DNA of 64,000 nt. It comes from Citrobacter sp. Cu233 (GTDB taxonomy: Bacteria > Pseudomonadota > Gammaproteobacteria > Enterobacterales > Enterobacteriaceae). Positions 11,654 through 23,418 of the stretch are shown piece by piece. Made by a program: the position numbers and the translations under genes. The DNA is taken from assembly GCF_030332225.1 (NCBI RefSeq), contig NZ_JAOWIF010000033.1, forward strand, positions 496,001-560,000, written 5' to 3'. The notes beneath the pieces were generated by a model, which saw only the letters and a program-made list of their open reading frames with translations, was not told where the DNA came from and did not search any database. How positions within the stretch are numbered: position 1 is the stretch's first letter; the number at the start of each line of letters is the position of its first letter.

Positions 11654-12445
11654 ATGAATCAAATCGACCGACTGCTCGGTATTATGCAGCGCCTGCGCGA
11701 CCCGGAAAACGGCTGTCCGTGGGATAAAGAGCAGACTTTCACCACTATTGCCCCTTACACCCTTGAAGAAACCTATGAAGTACTTGATGCAATTGCGCGC
11801 GAAGACTTCGACGATCTGCGTGGTGAACTGGGCGATCTGTTGTTCCAGGTGGTGTTTTACGCACAAATGGCGCAGGAAGAAGGGCGCTTCGATTTTAATG
11901 ATATTTGCGCTGCAATTAGCGATAAGCTCGAACGTCGGCATCCGCATGTATTTGCCGATGCTTCCGCCAGCAACAGCACCGAGGTGTTAACCCGCTGGGA
12001 GCAAATCAAAACCGAAGAACGTGCCGAGAAAGCACAACATTCCGCGCTGGATGATATTCCCCGCAGTTTGCCGGCGCTAATGCGCGCCCAGAAAATCCAG
12101 AAACGTTGCTCCAATGTTGGTTTTGACTGGAAGACATTAGGGCCGGTTGTCGACAAAGTTTATGAAGAGATTGACGAAGTCATGTTCGAGGCGAAGCAGG
12201 CTGTCGTTGACCAGGCTAAACTGGAGGAGGAAATGGGCGACCTGCTGTTTGCCACGGTCAATATGGCCCGTCATTTAGGGACAAAAGCAGAGACCGCATT
12301 GCAGAAAGCGAATGAAAAATTCGAGCGCCGTTTTCGTGAGGTTGAGCGAATTGTAGCAGCCCGCGGTCTGGAAATGACGGGTGTTGATCTGGAAACAATG
12401 GAAGACGTCTGGCAACAGGTAAAACGGCAGGAAATTGATCTCTAA
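11654..12445 (+). CDS. mazG: MazG, nucleoside triphosphate pyrophosphohydrolase
   Basis: Hydrolyses NTPs and dNTPs to monophosphates and is linked to control of ppGpp and nucleotide pools. At 263 residues it has two tandem MazG domains: the first with CPWDKEQT and LEETYEVLDA, then GELGDLLFQVVF; the second with EEIDEVMFEA and EEMGDLLFATVNMARH, the acidic Mg2+-binding helices. The ATG at 11654 gives MNQIDRLLGI, the conserved start; an upstream in-frame ATG at 11573 lies inside the REP cluster and is rejected. Confidence 0.94.
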   Translation: MNQIDRLLGIMQRLRDPENGCPWDKEQTFTTIAPYTLEETYEVLDAIAREDFDDLRGELGDLLFQVVFYAQMAQEEGRFDFNDICAAISDKLERRHPHVFADASASNSTEVLTRWEQIKTEERAEKAQHSALDDIPRSLPALMRAQKIQKRCSNVGFDWKTLGPVVDKVYEEIDEVMFEAKQAVVDQAKLEEEMGDLLFATVNMARHLGTKAETALQKANEKFERRFREVERIVAARGLEMTGVDLETMEDVWQQVKRQEIDL

Positions 12446-12519
12446 GGGATTTCGTCGGTCAAGGACGATTTGTGTGATTTTTTAAATAACAAGCGATTGA
12501 TTTACGTCAAAAACATTTA

Positions 12520-12536
12520 CCCCAAAGGGGCTATTT
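12520..12536 (+). terminator. Short hairpin after mazG
   Basis: CCCC (12520-12523), AAA, GGGG (12527-12530), then CTATTTT. The stem is only 4 bp, so this is a weak candidate terminator between mazG and the pyrG promoter. Confidence 0.3.
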
Positions 12537-12588
12537 TCTCACTCCCGATGTTAATGTGAGCCTGGTGAAGAGGAGGAATAATGAAAGT

Positions 12589-12617
12589 TTGTGGCGCTCG
12601 TCATGTTCGGGTATACT
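12589..12617 (+). promoter_or_regulatory. Candidate sigma-70 promoter of pyrG
   Basis: TTGTGG (12589-12594) as -35, a 17-bp spacer, and TATACT (12612-12617) as -10, ending about 52 bases before the pyrG ATG. The 224-base mazG-pyrG gap holds no other obvious feature besides the short GC hairpin. Confidence 0.6.
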
Positions 12618-12654
12618 ACTTTCCCGTCTTGGTAATTCCATCGTTTCACCCTAA

Positions 12655-15692
<3,038 letters not shown>

Positions 15693-15712
15693 TCCTGTTC
15701 TTTCTCTGATTT

Positions 15713-15744
15713 AAAAATGCCAGCCTTCGGGCTGGCATTTTTTT
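15713..15744. terminator. Bidirectional intrinsic terminator of eno
   Basis: GCCAGCC (15719-15725), TTCG loop, GGCTGGC (15730-15736), flanked by an A-run on the left and a T-run on the right. It should stop eno transcription rightward and the convergent SDR gene leftward. Confidence 0.9.
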
Positions 15745-15746
15745 GC

Positions 15747-16856
15747 CTATTTGAAATCAACGGCCATCTGTTCGGGAATAGTCAGCCCACGTGTCGTCTG
15801 CACACAGCGCTCAATGTAATCGGTAAAACGCGGCGGCTTCGGCATCCCCATGCTGAGCAGCTTATCATTGCTGAATCGCACGTTCAGCGTGGCAAACGCA
15901 CCGTACAGACGCATGGCTTTAAGCATCAGTCGTTCGTTGCAGGGGCCAAAAATATCCTTCAGTTCACGGCGCATCTGGACCAGCGTTTCATAGCTGACCT
16001 GTGCATATTTATTGCCGACGGGAGCTTGTTCCAGCGCAGATGCCATTGCGCTATCAATATCTGCAAACCTCACGCTATTTTCTTCTCCTGCTGAGATGTG
16101 CACCACTTCACCGCGAGCGAGCGGACTGCTCAGCAACATCAACAATGCATCGGCGCAGTAATCAACCGGGATCACGTCAATACGGTCTTCCATCGAACAC
16201 ATAAATTTTTGCAGCATCAGACCCATGCTGAATACCCAGAAAATACTACTGGAGGGTTGGCAGCCATGATGAGTGTGGCCAACAACGATAGAAGGCCGCG
16301 CGATAACCAGTGGTAATGTTGGGCATTCCTGTTGCATCAGGCGCTCTATTGTGGATTTAGAGTGCGTATATTCAACCAGGTGCTCAGCACGTTCGCGAAA
16401 TTCTGCACTTTCTGCCACCAGTGAATCGGGTTCTGGGGAGCATGACATCGCTGTACCAACATGAAGAAAACGCTGAAGACTGCCGACACAGGCCATTCTC
16501 CGGGCGAACTTCAGCGTTCCTTCGACATTTACTTTCCAGATAAGCGGATTGTTGCCAAATGAGGCGACGGCGGCGCAGTTGATGACATGAGTAACCTGGT
16601 CCAGACGCGGGTCGTTAAGAAACGCTTCGGGTTCTACCAAATCACCCAACAGAATATTCCGCGGGCTAAGTGCGGCCAGTTTTTTTTCTGCAATATTGAA
16701 TTTTCGCAGATTTTCCTTTATCCGTTCCAGCGCAGATACATCATTATCGGCACGAACTAAAAGCAGCAGATTAAATCCATTTGTCTGATTCAGAATGTTT
16801 TCTAAAACGCCTCCGCCCAAAAAGCCGGTTGCGCCAGTAATTAATAGTGTATTCAT
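15747..16856 (-). CDS. NAD(P)-dependent SDR, thioester-reductase-like
   Basis: Extended short-chain dehydrogenase/reductase, 369 residues. The N-terminus carries the Rossmann motif GATGFLGG at residues 7-14. INCAAVASFG near 91, VNVEGT near 110, YTHSKSTIERL (the YxxxK pair) and VIARPSIVVG follow, a layout typical of the male-sterility/thioester reductase domain that reduces acyl thioesters or acts on activated acids. The substrate is unknown. It is convergent with eno and ends at the shared terminator. In E. coli K-12 this interval holds ygcG instead, so the gene is an accessory replacement. An AGGGAGGTG ribosome site precedes the ATG. Confidence 0.75.
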   Translation of the reverse strand: MNTLLITGATGFLGGGVLENILNQTNGFNLLLLVRADNDVSALERIKENLRKFNIAEKKLAALSPRNILLGDLVEPEAFLNDPRLDQVTHVINCAAVASFGNNPLIWKVNVEGTLKFARRMACVGSLQRFLHVGTAMSCSPEPDSLVAESAEFRERAEHLVEYTHSKSTIERLMQQECPTLPLVIARPSIVVGHTHHGCQPSSSIFWVFSMGLMLQKFMCSMEDRIDVIPVDYCADALLMLLSSPLARGEVVHISAGEENSVRFADIDSAMASALEQAPVGNKYAQVSYETLVQMRRELKDIFGPCNERLMLKAMRLYGAFATLNVRFSNDKLLSMGMPKPPRFTDYIERCVQTTRGLTIPEQMAVDFK

Positions 16857-17157
16857 GAATGCAGTCTCATTAGGGAGGTGACTGGATTCTAGGCGCGGAT
16901 AATTAAACGGAGATTAAATGGAAAATTAGCGTAACTTTAAGTTTCTTAAGCCTATTTTAATATAAAAAGATACCGCGGATCAAATTTGACTATACGTGAT
17001 GATAATAAATTCATAATTTTATGTATCCGTTTGTACATGCTTGAAATATTTACTTTTAAAATATTTATACTATTTTTATAAGATTGTTATCAAAAATATT
17101 TTGTTACATCAGAACGTTGTCTGAACAGCGATGAAATTAAATCACAGCTATTAGAAC
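16857..17157. other. AT-rich intergenic region, no gene seen
   Basis: About 300 very AT-rich bases between the leftward SDR gene and queE. I see no coding frame, only likely promoter material for the SDR gene and A/T runs of the kind favoured by H-NS. Confidence 0.5.
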
Positions 17158-17250
17158 ATTGCAGGCGCAAACACGAGATAATGTTTCATGAGTTTTTAAC
17201 TCAGGGGACAGCGCAGCCGGGGGCAAGACCTGAGCGTGCAAATCTGCAAT
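17158..17250 (+). ncRNA. Candidate structured leader RNA upstream of queE
   Basis: Outer pairing ATTGCAG (17158-17164) with CTGCAAT (17244-17250). Inside, CTCAGG (17200-17205) can pair with CCTGAG (17229-17234), or the overlapping AACTCA (17198-17203) can pair with TGAGTT (17189-17194). The two inner pairings exclude each other, a switch-like arrangement. The segment ends about 33 bases before the queE ATG. No known riboswitch class was recognised, so this is a candidate only. Confidence 0.35.
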
Positions 17251-17283
17251 AATACGCGTTCATAACCCTAAACAGAGATGACT

Positions 17284-17955
17284 ATGCAGTACCCGATTAA
17301 CGAGATGTTCCAGACCCTGCAAGGTGAGGGTTACTTTACCGGCGTCCCCGCCATTTTTATTCGTTTACAGGGATGCCCGGTTGGCTGTGCCTGGTGCGAT
17401 ACCAAACACACATGGGATAAGCTTGAGGATCGGGAAGTCTCCTTATATAGCATCCTGGCTAAGACCAAAGAGAGTGATAAATGGGGCGCGGCGAGCAGTG
17501 AAGATCTGCTGGCTGTTATTCAGCGTCAGGGCTATACCGCCCGACACGTGGTGATCACCGGCGGTGAACCCTGCATTCACGATCTGATGCCACTCACTGA
17601 CTTACTGGAAAAAAACGGCTTTAGCTGCCAGATTGAGACCAGCGGGACACACGAAGTTCGCTGTACGCCGAATACCTGGGTGACTGTATCGCCGAAGGTG
17701 AATATGCGTGGCGGCTATGACGTACTGTCACAGGCGCTGGAACGCGCCAATGAAATCAAGCATCCGGTGGGGCGCGTTCGCGATATTGAAGCGCTGGATG
17801 AACTGCTGGCCACGTTAAGCGATGATAAACCACGAATTATTGCGCTGCAGCCAATCAGTCAGAAAGAAGATGCTACACGTTTGTGTATTGATACCTGTAT
17901 TGCGCGTAACTGGCGATTGTCGATGCAAACGCATAAATACCTGAATATTGCCTGA
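17284..17955 (+). CDS. queE: QueE, 7-carboxy-7-deazaguanine synthase
   Basis: Radical SAM enzyme that contracts 6-carboxytetrahydropterin to 7-carboxy-7-deazaguanine in queuosine biosynthesis. The cluster motif GCPVGCAWC (Cys 31, 35, 38) binds the 4Fe-4S cluster; VITGGEPC follows near 90. At 223 residues it has the E. coli length. The start is taken at the third ATG (17284, MQYPINEMFQ) by homology; 17278 is the alternative. QueD, the enzyme just before it in the pathway, is encoded about 11 kb downstream in this window. Confidence 0.95.
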   Translation: MQYPINEMFQTLQGEGYFTGVPAIFIRLQGCPVGCAWCDTKHTWDKLEDREVSLYSILAKTKESDKWGAASSEDLLAVIQRQGYTARHVVITGGEPCIHDLMPLTDLLEKNGFSCQIETSGTHEVRCTPNTWVTVSPKVNMRGGYDVLSQALERANEIKHPVGRVRDIEALDELLATLSDDKPRIIALQPISQKEDATRLCIDTCIARNWRLSMQTHKYLNIA

Positions 17956-17960
17956 TATTT

Positions 17961-17987
17961 TGCCGGGTGGACATTTTCCGCCCGGCA
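17961..17987. terminator. Hairpin between convergent queE and ygcE
   Basis: TGCCGGGTGG (17961-17970) pairs with CCGCCCGGCA (17978-17987) with one G-U wobble, in the 38-base gap between two convergent genes. It has REP-like character and lacks a clear U-tract. Confidence 0.55.
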
Positions 17988-17993
17988 TGCACG

Positions 17994-19472
17994 CTATGCG
18001 TTCGACCAGCTTTGAATGGATTCGACGCTATCCAGATTGCCATGCAGCACTTCATACGATTTTTTCAAAATCACATCGGTGTGTTGAGTTAAATCCCGGA
18101 AAATCCCTCTATTCAATGCTTCATAGCGTCTGGCATTACTCTCAATCGGCATAAACACATCTTTCACCCGTACCATTTTTTCAATTGCGGTCTCATAGTC
18201 CGGATACAAGCCAAGCCCGACAGCCGTGTTGATTGCCGCGCCCAGGCTTGCACAACCGTTAATGGCATTACGTTTTGCCGGAAGGTTGAATACGTCAGCG
18301 AAGATTTGCATAAACAGATCGCTGTTTGAACCACCGCCGGTGATGATCACCTGTTTAGCAAAGTGGTTCATTTCAGTGCACATATTGTCGTAGTTGTTTT
18401 TCAACGTCAGCGCAACGCTCTCCAGAATAGAACGGTAAATCCAGGCGTAGTCCATGCTGGAATCAAAGCCTATCATGATCCCTCGTTTAAACGGTTCCCA
18501 TGGATTTGTCAGCCAGTCGAGAACGGTCATCAAGCCATTACATCCTGGTGGTACACAGGCCGCTTTCTTATTCAGTAAATCCTCCGGCGATAAATCCTGC
18601 GCTTTCGCATCCTGGAGCAGCGACTCCCCCAACATATCCCGCAGCCAACTGACCGTCCACATGCCTTTGCGAATGCCATAGCCTTCATAAAGCAGGGTTT
18701 CTGGAATAGAGGACATAATCGGCCAGTAAGCGAGTGGATCTTTGGGCAACGCTTTGCCGTTCATCATCAGGGCGATATAGGTTCCTAATGAGATAACTGC
18801 AGTTTCGTCATCCAGTAATCCTGCGCCCAGGGCTTCTACCGGCTTGTCGCTGGTGGTGCAAACGACCGGCAATCCCACCGGGAAGTGTGTTGCCTTTGCG
18901 GCTTCCTGGGTGAGGTGTCCGAGAACTGTTCCTGGCATCTGGATATCAAACAGCATCTTGCGCGGAATATTGAATTTCTTCATCACCTCAGCATCATCGC
19001 TCCATGCCCAGGTTTTGTAATCCACTGGCCACTGACCAAAGTAGTTAGCAATATTGTCTTTAAATTCGCCGGTTAAGCGATGTGACAGATAACCCGAAAA
19101 CGAGGTGACGTAAGCTACATCAGCGTAGGTGTGTTCATAGGGGCGGGTAACGCGTGCATCCTGCCAGCTAATCAGCGGGGCGGCTGGCGTACCGTCGGCT
19201 TTGAGCAATGCGCGACAACAGCGAATTGAACCTAGCCCAATGCCGACGATGTCTTTTTTGTCTCCGCTGAACTGGCTCATTAAGTCTTTGCCTGCAAAGC
19301 ATAATGAGCTCCACAAATCATCATCAGGATGCTCTGCCGTATCGGCGTCCGGGGTGAGCATCGGTTGCAGGAGTCCTTTTCCTTCACAAACGACGTTACC
19401 ATCCAGATCGTACATCACGACCTTAGTGCTCTGACTTCCACCATCAATTCCAATGATGTATTTTTTCGACAT
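17994..19472 (-). CDS. ygcE: YgcE, FGGY-family carbohydrate kinase
   Basis: Predicted cytoplasmic sugar or polyol kinase of unknown substrate. The N-terminal ATPase fold has the phosphate-binding motif GIDGGSQSTKVVMYD at residues 8-22. GSIRCCRALL and WQDAR follow, then VVCTTSDKPVEALGAG and the C-terminal ITGGGSNSDLFMQIFAD adenosine-binding segment, over 492 residues. It lies 26 bases downstream of yqcE in the same direction, so transporter and kinase probably act on one imported sugar derivative and share the yqcE leader terminator. Confidence 0.9.
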   Translation of the reverse strand: MSKKYIIGIDGGSQSTKVVMYDLDGNVVCEGKGLLQPMLTPDADTAEHPDDDLWSSLCFAGKDLMSQFSGDKKDIVGIGLGSIRCCRALLKADGTPAAPLISWQDARVTRPYEHTYADVAYVTSFSGYLSHRLTGEFKDNIANYFGQWPVDYKTWAWSDDAEVMKKFNIPRKMLFDIQMPGTVLGHLTQEAAKATHFPVGLPVVCTTSDKPVEALGAGLLDDETAVISLGTYIALMMNGKALPKDPLAYWPIMSSIPETLLYEGYGIRKGMWTVSWLRDMLGESLLQDAKAQDLSPEDLLNKKAACVPPGCNGLMTVLDWLTNPWEPFKRGIMIGFDSSMDYAWIYRSILESVALTLKNNYDNMCTEMNHFAKQVIITGGGSNSDLFMQIFADVFNLPAKRNAINGCASLGAAINTAVGLGLYPDYETAIEKMVRVKDVFMPIESNARRYEALNRGIFRDLTQHTDVILKKSYEVLHGNLDSVESIQSWSNA

Positions 19473-19498
19473 TGTGATTCTCCTTTAATTATCCATCT

Positions 19499-20797
19499 TC
19501 ACTCGCCGGAGGTTTCTGCGGCCAGTGGTGTTATCTTTTCCGGTGTGGCGTTGGTGGTACGGATTTTGCGAGACAGTAGAAAGGTAAACAGGACAACCAT
19601 GCATAGTGCCGCCAGTCCCATTAGCCACATGTTGCGGTAAGCTTCCGCTGGCGGAAGCGTGTCCTGCCAGTGACCGACGATTGGGTAGACAAAAACGTCG
19701 GGCAAAAAACCAATAACCGAACAGATCCCCACGGTGGTACCCATAATGTAAGACGGCGTTCTGGCTTCGCCTGGGCATGCCCAATACAACCCGCGTGAGG
19801 CGTAGCAGGTGAAGCCTAGTAGCAGAATCAAGCCAATTCCCATAACGACAGATTGCGGATTTGTGTTGGTTATTAGCAACGCAACCAGCGTTATGACTCC
19901 AACAATTGAGAGCAACTGAACCACGCGAGTTGGCGATTTTATTTTGCTGTAGGTTGTGATGATGCCGCCCAAAGGGCCGCAGATGGCGCGGAAAATTTTG
20001 TTAATCACAATGCCCATGTAGCTCGCGGCCACCAGAGACATACCGTACATTTCGGTCAGATAGTTAGTGGAGTAACTCAGGATGGCGTAGATCGTAAAGA
20101 CGCCAAAAATGACCATGCTGCAATACCAGGTGGTACTGATACGCAGTACCGCGAGAACATCGCTGAGCTGGAAGGATTGCTTTTCTTCTTTCGCACTGTT
20201 GCTATGAACGTTACCGTCGCTCACGAAGAACCAGCACAAAATTCCCAGCAGGATGTAGATCACGCTGTAAATCAGAATTACGGCTTTCAGGCTATTGCTG
20301 TCGTCCGGTGCGAAGCGAGAAAAGACCCACATGGTAAAGACCGCCAGCGACATAACGCCGACGCCGCGCAGTCCTTCCATCCAGCCCATGATTTTCCCTT
20401 GTTCACTGTGGTCACCAAGCAGCGATGCGGCTTTAATTGAAACCGACCACAGCATAAGAATCGTCGTAATAGCGAACGCGACTTGAATACAAAGCATGAC
20501 CCATAATGGAGGATAGGTCATCATCAGTAGACCAAGCAGCCCGGTAATAATCATTGCTGAAGTAATCATTTTACGATGGGAAAATTTATCGGCAATAACT
20601 CCGCTGGGTGCATAAAGAACAATAGCGGCAATACCGAAAGTACTCATTATTAGTCCTATTTCGGTATTGCTAAATCCCATGAATTTTGCCATGGGGATTT
20701 GATAGATATAGCGTAAATAGGCAAGGTCAAAACTTACGCCACCGCTAAAACTAATAATGGCGAGAGTAATCCAACGGCGATATGATTGGTGTTGCAT
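19499..20797 (-). CDS. yqcE: YqcE, MFS transporter of the ygc cluster
   Basis: Twelve-helix inner-membrane transporter of 432 residues, close to E. coli YqcE; the substrate is unknown. The visible family pattern includes FDLAYLRYIYQIP after the first helix and GVIADKFSHRKM (motif A type) between helices 2 and 3. GGGA sits 8 bases before the ATG at 20797. A strong intrinsic terminator ends 24 bases before that start, so the gene is probably expressed by readthrough. First gene of a yqcE-ygcE unit, divergent from ygcW. Confidence 0.9.
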   Translation of the reverse strand: MQHQSYRRWITLAIISFSGGVSFDLAYLRYIYQIPMAKFMGFSNTEIGLIMSTFGIAAIVLYAPSGVIADKFSHRKMITSAMIITGLLGLLMMTYPPLWVMLCIQVAFAITTILMLWSVSIKAASLLGDHSEQGKIMGWMEGLRGVGVMSLAVFTMWVFSRFAPDDSNSLKAVILIYSVIYILLGILCWFFVSDGNVHSNSAKEEKQSFQLSDVLAVLRISTTWYCSMVIFGVFTIYAILSYSTNYLTEMYGMSLVAASYMGIVINKIFRAICGPLGGIITTYSKIKSPTRVVQLLSIVGVITLVALLITNTNPQSVVMGIGLILLLGFTCYASRGLYWACPGEARTPSYIMGTTVGICSVIGFLPDVFVYPIVGHWQDTLPPAEAYRNMWLMGLAALCMVVLFTFLLSRKIRTTNATPEKITPLAAETSGE

Positions 20798-20821
20798 ATC
20801 TAATTCCCATTTGTATAGACG

Positions 20822-20869
20822 AAAAAAAGAGAAAAGTAAGCCGCCTTTTCAGGAGGATTACTTTTCTCT
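20822..20869 (-). terminator. Leader terminator (attenuator) of yqcE
   Basis: On the minus strand AGAGAAAAGTAA (20869-20858) pairs perfectly with TTACTTTTCTCT (20839-20828). A further imperfect CC..CC/GG..GG stem lies inside, and a run of T follows (20828-20822). It is a textbook intrinsic terminator, but it lies upstream of yqcE, ending about 24 nt before its ATG, as an attenuator would. Confidence 0.85.
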
Positions 20870-21043
20870 GGTCTCTAGTAATTACAATTAGGAATATCAT
20901 GGAAGCGGTATTTAGAGTGTGAGAATAATCACGCTTCTTGTTTTTCTTCATCATTAATAAATGAGTAAAGTATCTGTGATATTGATCACGTTAGATAATT
21001 TACCGCTGTGATAAAAATTTATTCCAGTTACCAGAGATAATGA

Positions 21044-21090
21044 GAAAGGTGACTTCCCTCTTGCCGGGGAAGTTGCCTTTCTTTTTTTTT
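21044..21090 (+). terminator. Leader terminator (attenuator) of ygcW
   Basis: GAAAGGTGACTTCCC (21044-21058) pairs with GGGAAGTTGCCTTTC (21067-21081), a 15-bp stem with two G-U wobbles and an 8-nt loop, followed by nine T residues (21082-21090). It ends 24 nt before the ygcW ATG and mirrors the terminator before divergent yqcE. Confidence 0.88.
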
Positions 21091-21114
21091 GCCTAAAGGA
21101 ATTTGGAGCTAACT

Positions 21115-21900
21115 ATGTCGATTGAATCTCTCAACGCATTCTCAATGAATTTTTTCTCCCTGAAAGGGAAAACGGCAATTGTGACAGGGGGCAACAGTGG
21201 CCTGGGGCAGGCTTTCGCGATGGCGTTGGCAAAAGCCGGTGCTAACCTGTTTATCCCAAGCTTTGTAAAAGACAATGGTGAAACAAAGGAAATCATTGAG
21301 AAACAGGGTGTTGAAGTTGAGTTTATGCAGGTGGATATCACCGAGAAAGGTGCGCCGCAGAAGATTATCGCTGCCTGTTGTGAGCGCTTTGGCACTGTAG
21401 ATATTCTGGTTAACAACGCCGGAATTTGTAAGCTGAATAAGGTTCTTGACTTCGGTCGTGCGGACTGGGATCCGATGATTGATGTCAACCTGACGGCGGC
21501 GTTCGAACTGAGTTACGAAGCGGCAAAAATTATGATTCCGCAAAATAGCGGTAAAATTATTAATATTTGTTCCCTGTTTTCTTATCTTGGTGGACAGTGG
21601 TCTCCGGCTTACTCAGCAACCAAACATGCGCTGGCTGGTTTTACTAAAGCATATTGTGATGAGCTTGGACAATATAATATTCAGGTTAACGGTATTGCGC
21701 CGGGGTATTATGCAACCGATATTACGCTGGCCACGCGCAGCAACCCAGAAACAAACCAGCGGGTACTGGACCACATTCCGGCCAATCGTTGGGGTGATAC
21801 CCAGGACTTAATGGGCGCTGCAATATTCCTTGCCAGCCAGGCATCTAATTATGTCAACGGTCATTTACTGGTCGTCGATGGTGGTTATTTAGTTCGTTAG
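21115..21900 (+). CDS. ygcW: YgcW, SDR-family oxidoreductase
   Basis: Classical short-chain dehydrogenase of 261 residues. VTGGNSGLGQ near residue 23 is the NAD(P)-binding loop, VNNAGI near 99 the structural motif, then catalytic Ser in NICSLFSYLGG and YSATKHALAG (YxxxK) near 165. It resembles gluconate or 2-deoxy-gluconate dehydrogenases, but the substrate is not known. The ATG at 21115 gives MSIESLNAF, matching E. coli; GGAG at 21105-21108 is the ribosome site. Start of the rightward ygcWUSRQ unit, behind a leader terminator. Confidence 0.9.
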   Translation: MSIESLNAFSMNFFSLKGKTAIVTGGNSGLGQAFAMALAKAGANLFIPSFVKDNGETKEIIEKQGVEVEFMQVDITEKGAPQKIIAACCERFGTVDILVNNAGICKLNKVLDFGRADWDPMIDVNLTAAFELSYEAAKIMIPQNSGKIINICSLFSYLGGQWSPAYSATKHALAGFTKAYCDELGQYNIQVNGIAPGYYATDITLATRSNPETNQRVLDHIPANRWGDTQDLMGAAIFLASQASNYVNGHLLVVDGGYLVR

Positions 21901-21957
21901 TATTTGTCTGGTGGTTTTTAACTTCATTATTCTGTTAATTATCAGGAAGGAATAGCT

Positions 21958-23412
21958 ATGCCTTTATCTCGAGAAGCGATTATTGACCAGTTAAAAGAGA
22001 TTATTGGGTCTGAGCGCGTAATTACCGATGAAACCGTATTAAAGAAAAATAGTATTGACCGTTTTCGTAAATATGCGGATATTCACGGCGTTTACACGCT
22101 GCCCATCCCGGCGGCCGTGGTTAAACTCGGTTCGACAGAACAGGTTTCCCGCGTTCTGGCATTCATGAATCAGCATAAAATCAATGGCGTACCGCGGACC
22201 GGCGCATCTGCGACGGAGGGCGGTCTGGAAACCGTTGTCAAAGACTCCGTGGTACTGGACGGTGCCGGGATGAACCAGATCCTGAGTATTGATATTGAGA
22301 ATATGCAGGCGACGGCACAGTGCGGCGTTCCGCTTGAGATTCTGGAAAATGCGCTGCGTGAAAAGGGCTATACCACCGGACATTCGCCGCAGTCTAAGCC
22401 GTTGGCGCAGATGGGCGGTTTGGTTGCAACGCGTAGTATCGGACAGTTCTCCACGCTGTATGGCGCAATTGAAGATATGGTTGTTGGTCTGGAGGCTGTA
22501 TTGCCAGACGGTACGGTGACTCGCATTAAGAACGTACCGCGCCGGGCTGCCGGGCCGGATATTCGCCACATCGTTATCGGCAACGAAGGCGCACTATGCT
22601 ATATCACTGAAGTCACAGTGAAAATATTTAAGTTTACGCCGGAGAATAACCTTTTTTACGGCTACATTCTGGATGACATGAAAATCGGTTTCGACATCCT
22701 GCGTGAAGTGATGGTGGAAGGCTACCGTCCCTCCATTGCGCGTCTGTACGATGCGGAGGATGGCACCCAGCATTTCACCCATTTTGCCGACGGTAAATGT
22801 GTGTTGATCTTTATGGCTGAAGGCAATCCACGGCTGGCATATGCGACTGGCGAAGGTATTGCGGAGATCGTGGCGCGTTATCCACAATGTAAGCGTGTGG
22901 ACAGCAAGCTTATCGAGAACTGGTTTAACCATCTGAACTGGGGCCCGGAAAAAGTGGCTGCCGAACGTGTGCAGATCCTGAAAACCGGCAACATGGGTTT
23001 TACGACGGAAGTCTCCGGTTGCTGGAGCTGCATCCATCAAATCTACGAAAACGTGATCAACCGTATCCGCACCGAGTTCCCGCATGCGAATGACATTACC
23101 ATGCTGGGTGGTCACTCATCCCACAGCTATATCAACGGTACCAACATGTACTTTGTGTATGACTACAACGTTATGGACTGCAGGCCGGAAGAGGAGATTG
23201 ATAAGTACCACAACCCGCTCAACAAGATCATTTGCGAAGAGACGATCCGTCTTGGAGGCTCTATGGTGCATCACCACGGTATTGGTAAGCACCGCGTTCA
23301 CTGGAGCAAACTGGAACACGGTAGCGCATGGCCGCTGCTGGAAGGTCTCAAACGCCAATTTGATCCAAACGGTATCATGAACGCGGGGACGATCTACCCG
23401 ATTGAGAAATAA
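21958..23412 (+). CDS. ygcU: YgcU, FAD-linked oxidase
   Basis: VAO/GlcD-type flavoprotein of 484 residues. The FAD-binding PCMH fold is seen in GVPRTGASATEGGLETV near 80-95, QMGGLVATRSIGQFSTLYG near 155 and GNEGALCYITEV near 210; the C-terminus has HHHGIGKHR, the conserved His-rich segment of this family. Resemblance to alkyldihydroxyacetonephosphate synthase and glycolate oxidase subunit D suggests oxidation of a hydroxy acid or alcohol. Electrons may pass to the Etf-like YgcR/YgcQ encoded downstream. GGAAGGAAT precedes the ATG. Confidence 0.9.
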   Translation: MPLSREAIIDQLKEIIGSERVITDETVLKKNSIDRFRKYADIHGVYTLPIPAAVVKLGSTEQVSRVLAFMNQHKINGVPRTGASATEGGLETVVKDSVVLDGAGMNQILSIDIENMQATAQCGVPLEILENALREKGYTTGHSPQSKPLAQMGGLVATRSIGQFSTLYGAIEDMVVGLEAVLPDGTVTRIKNVPRRAAGPDIRHIVIGNEGALCYITEVTVKIFKFTPENNLFYGYILDDMKIGFDILREVMVEGYRPSIARLYDAEDGTQHFTHFADGKCVLIFMAEGNPRLAYATGEGIAEIVARYPQCKRVDSKLIENWFNHLNWGPEKVAAERVQILKTGNMGFTTEVSGCWSCIHQIYENVINRIRTEFPHANDITMLGGHSSHSYINGTNMYFVYDYNVMDCRPEEEIDKYHNPLNKIICEETIRLGGSMVHHHGIGKHRVHWSKLEHGSAWPLLEGLKRQFDPNGIMNAGTIYPIEK

Positions 23413-23418
23413 AGAATC

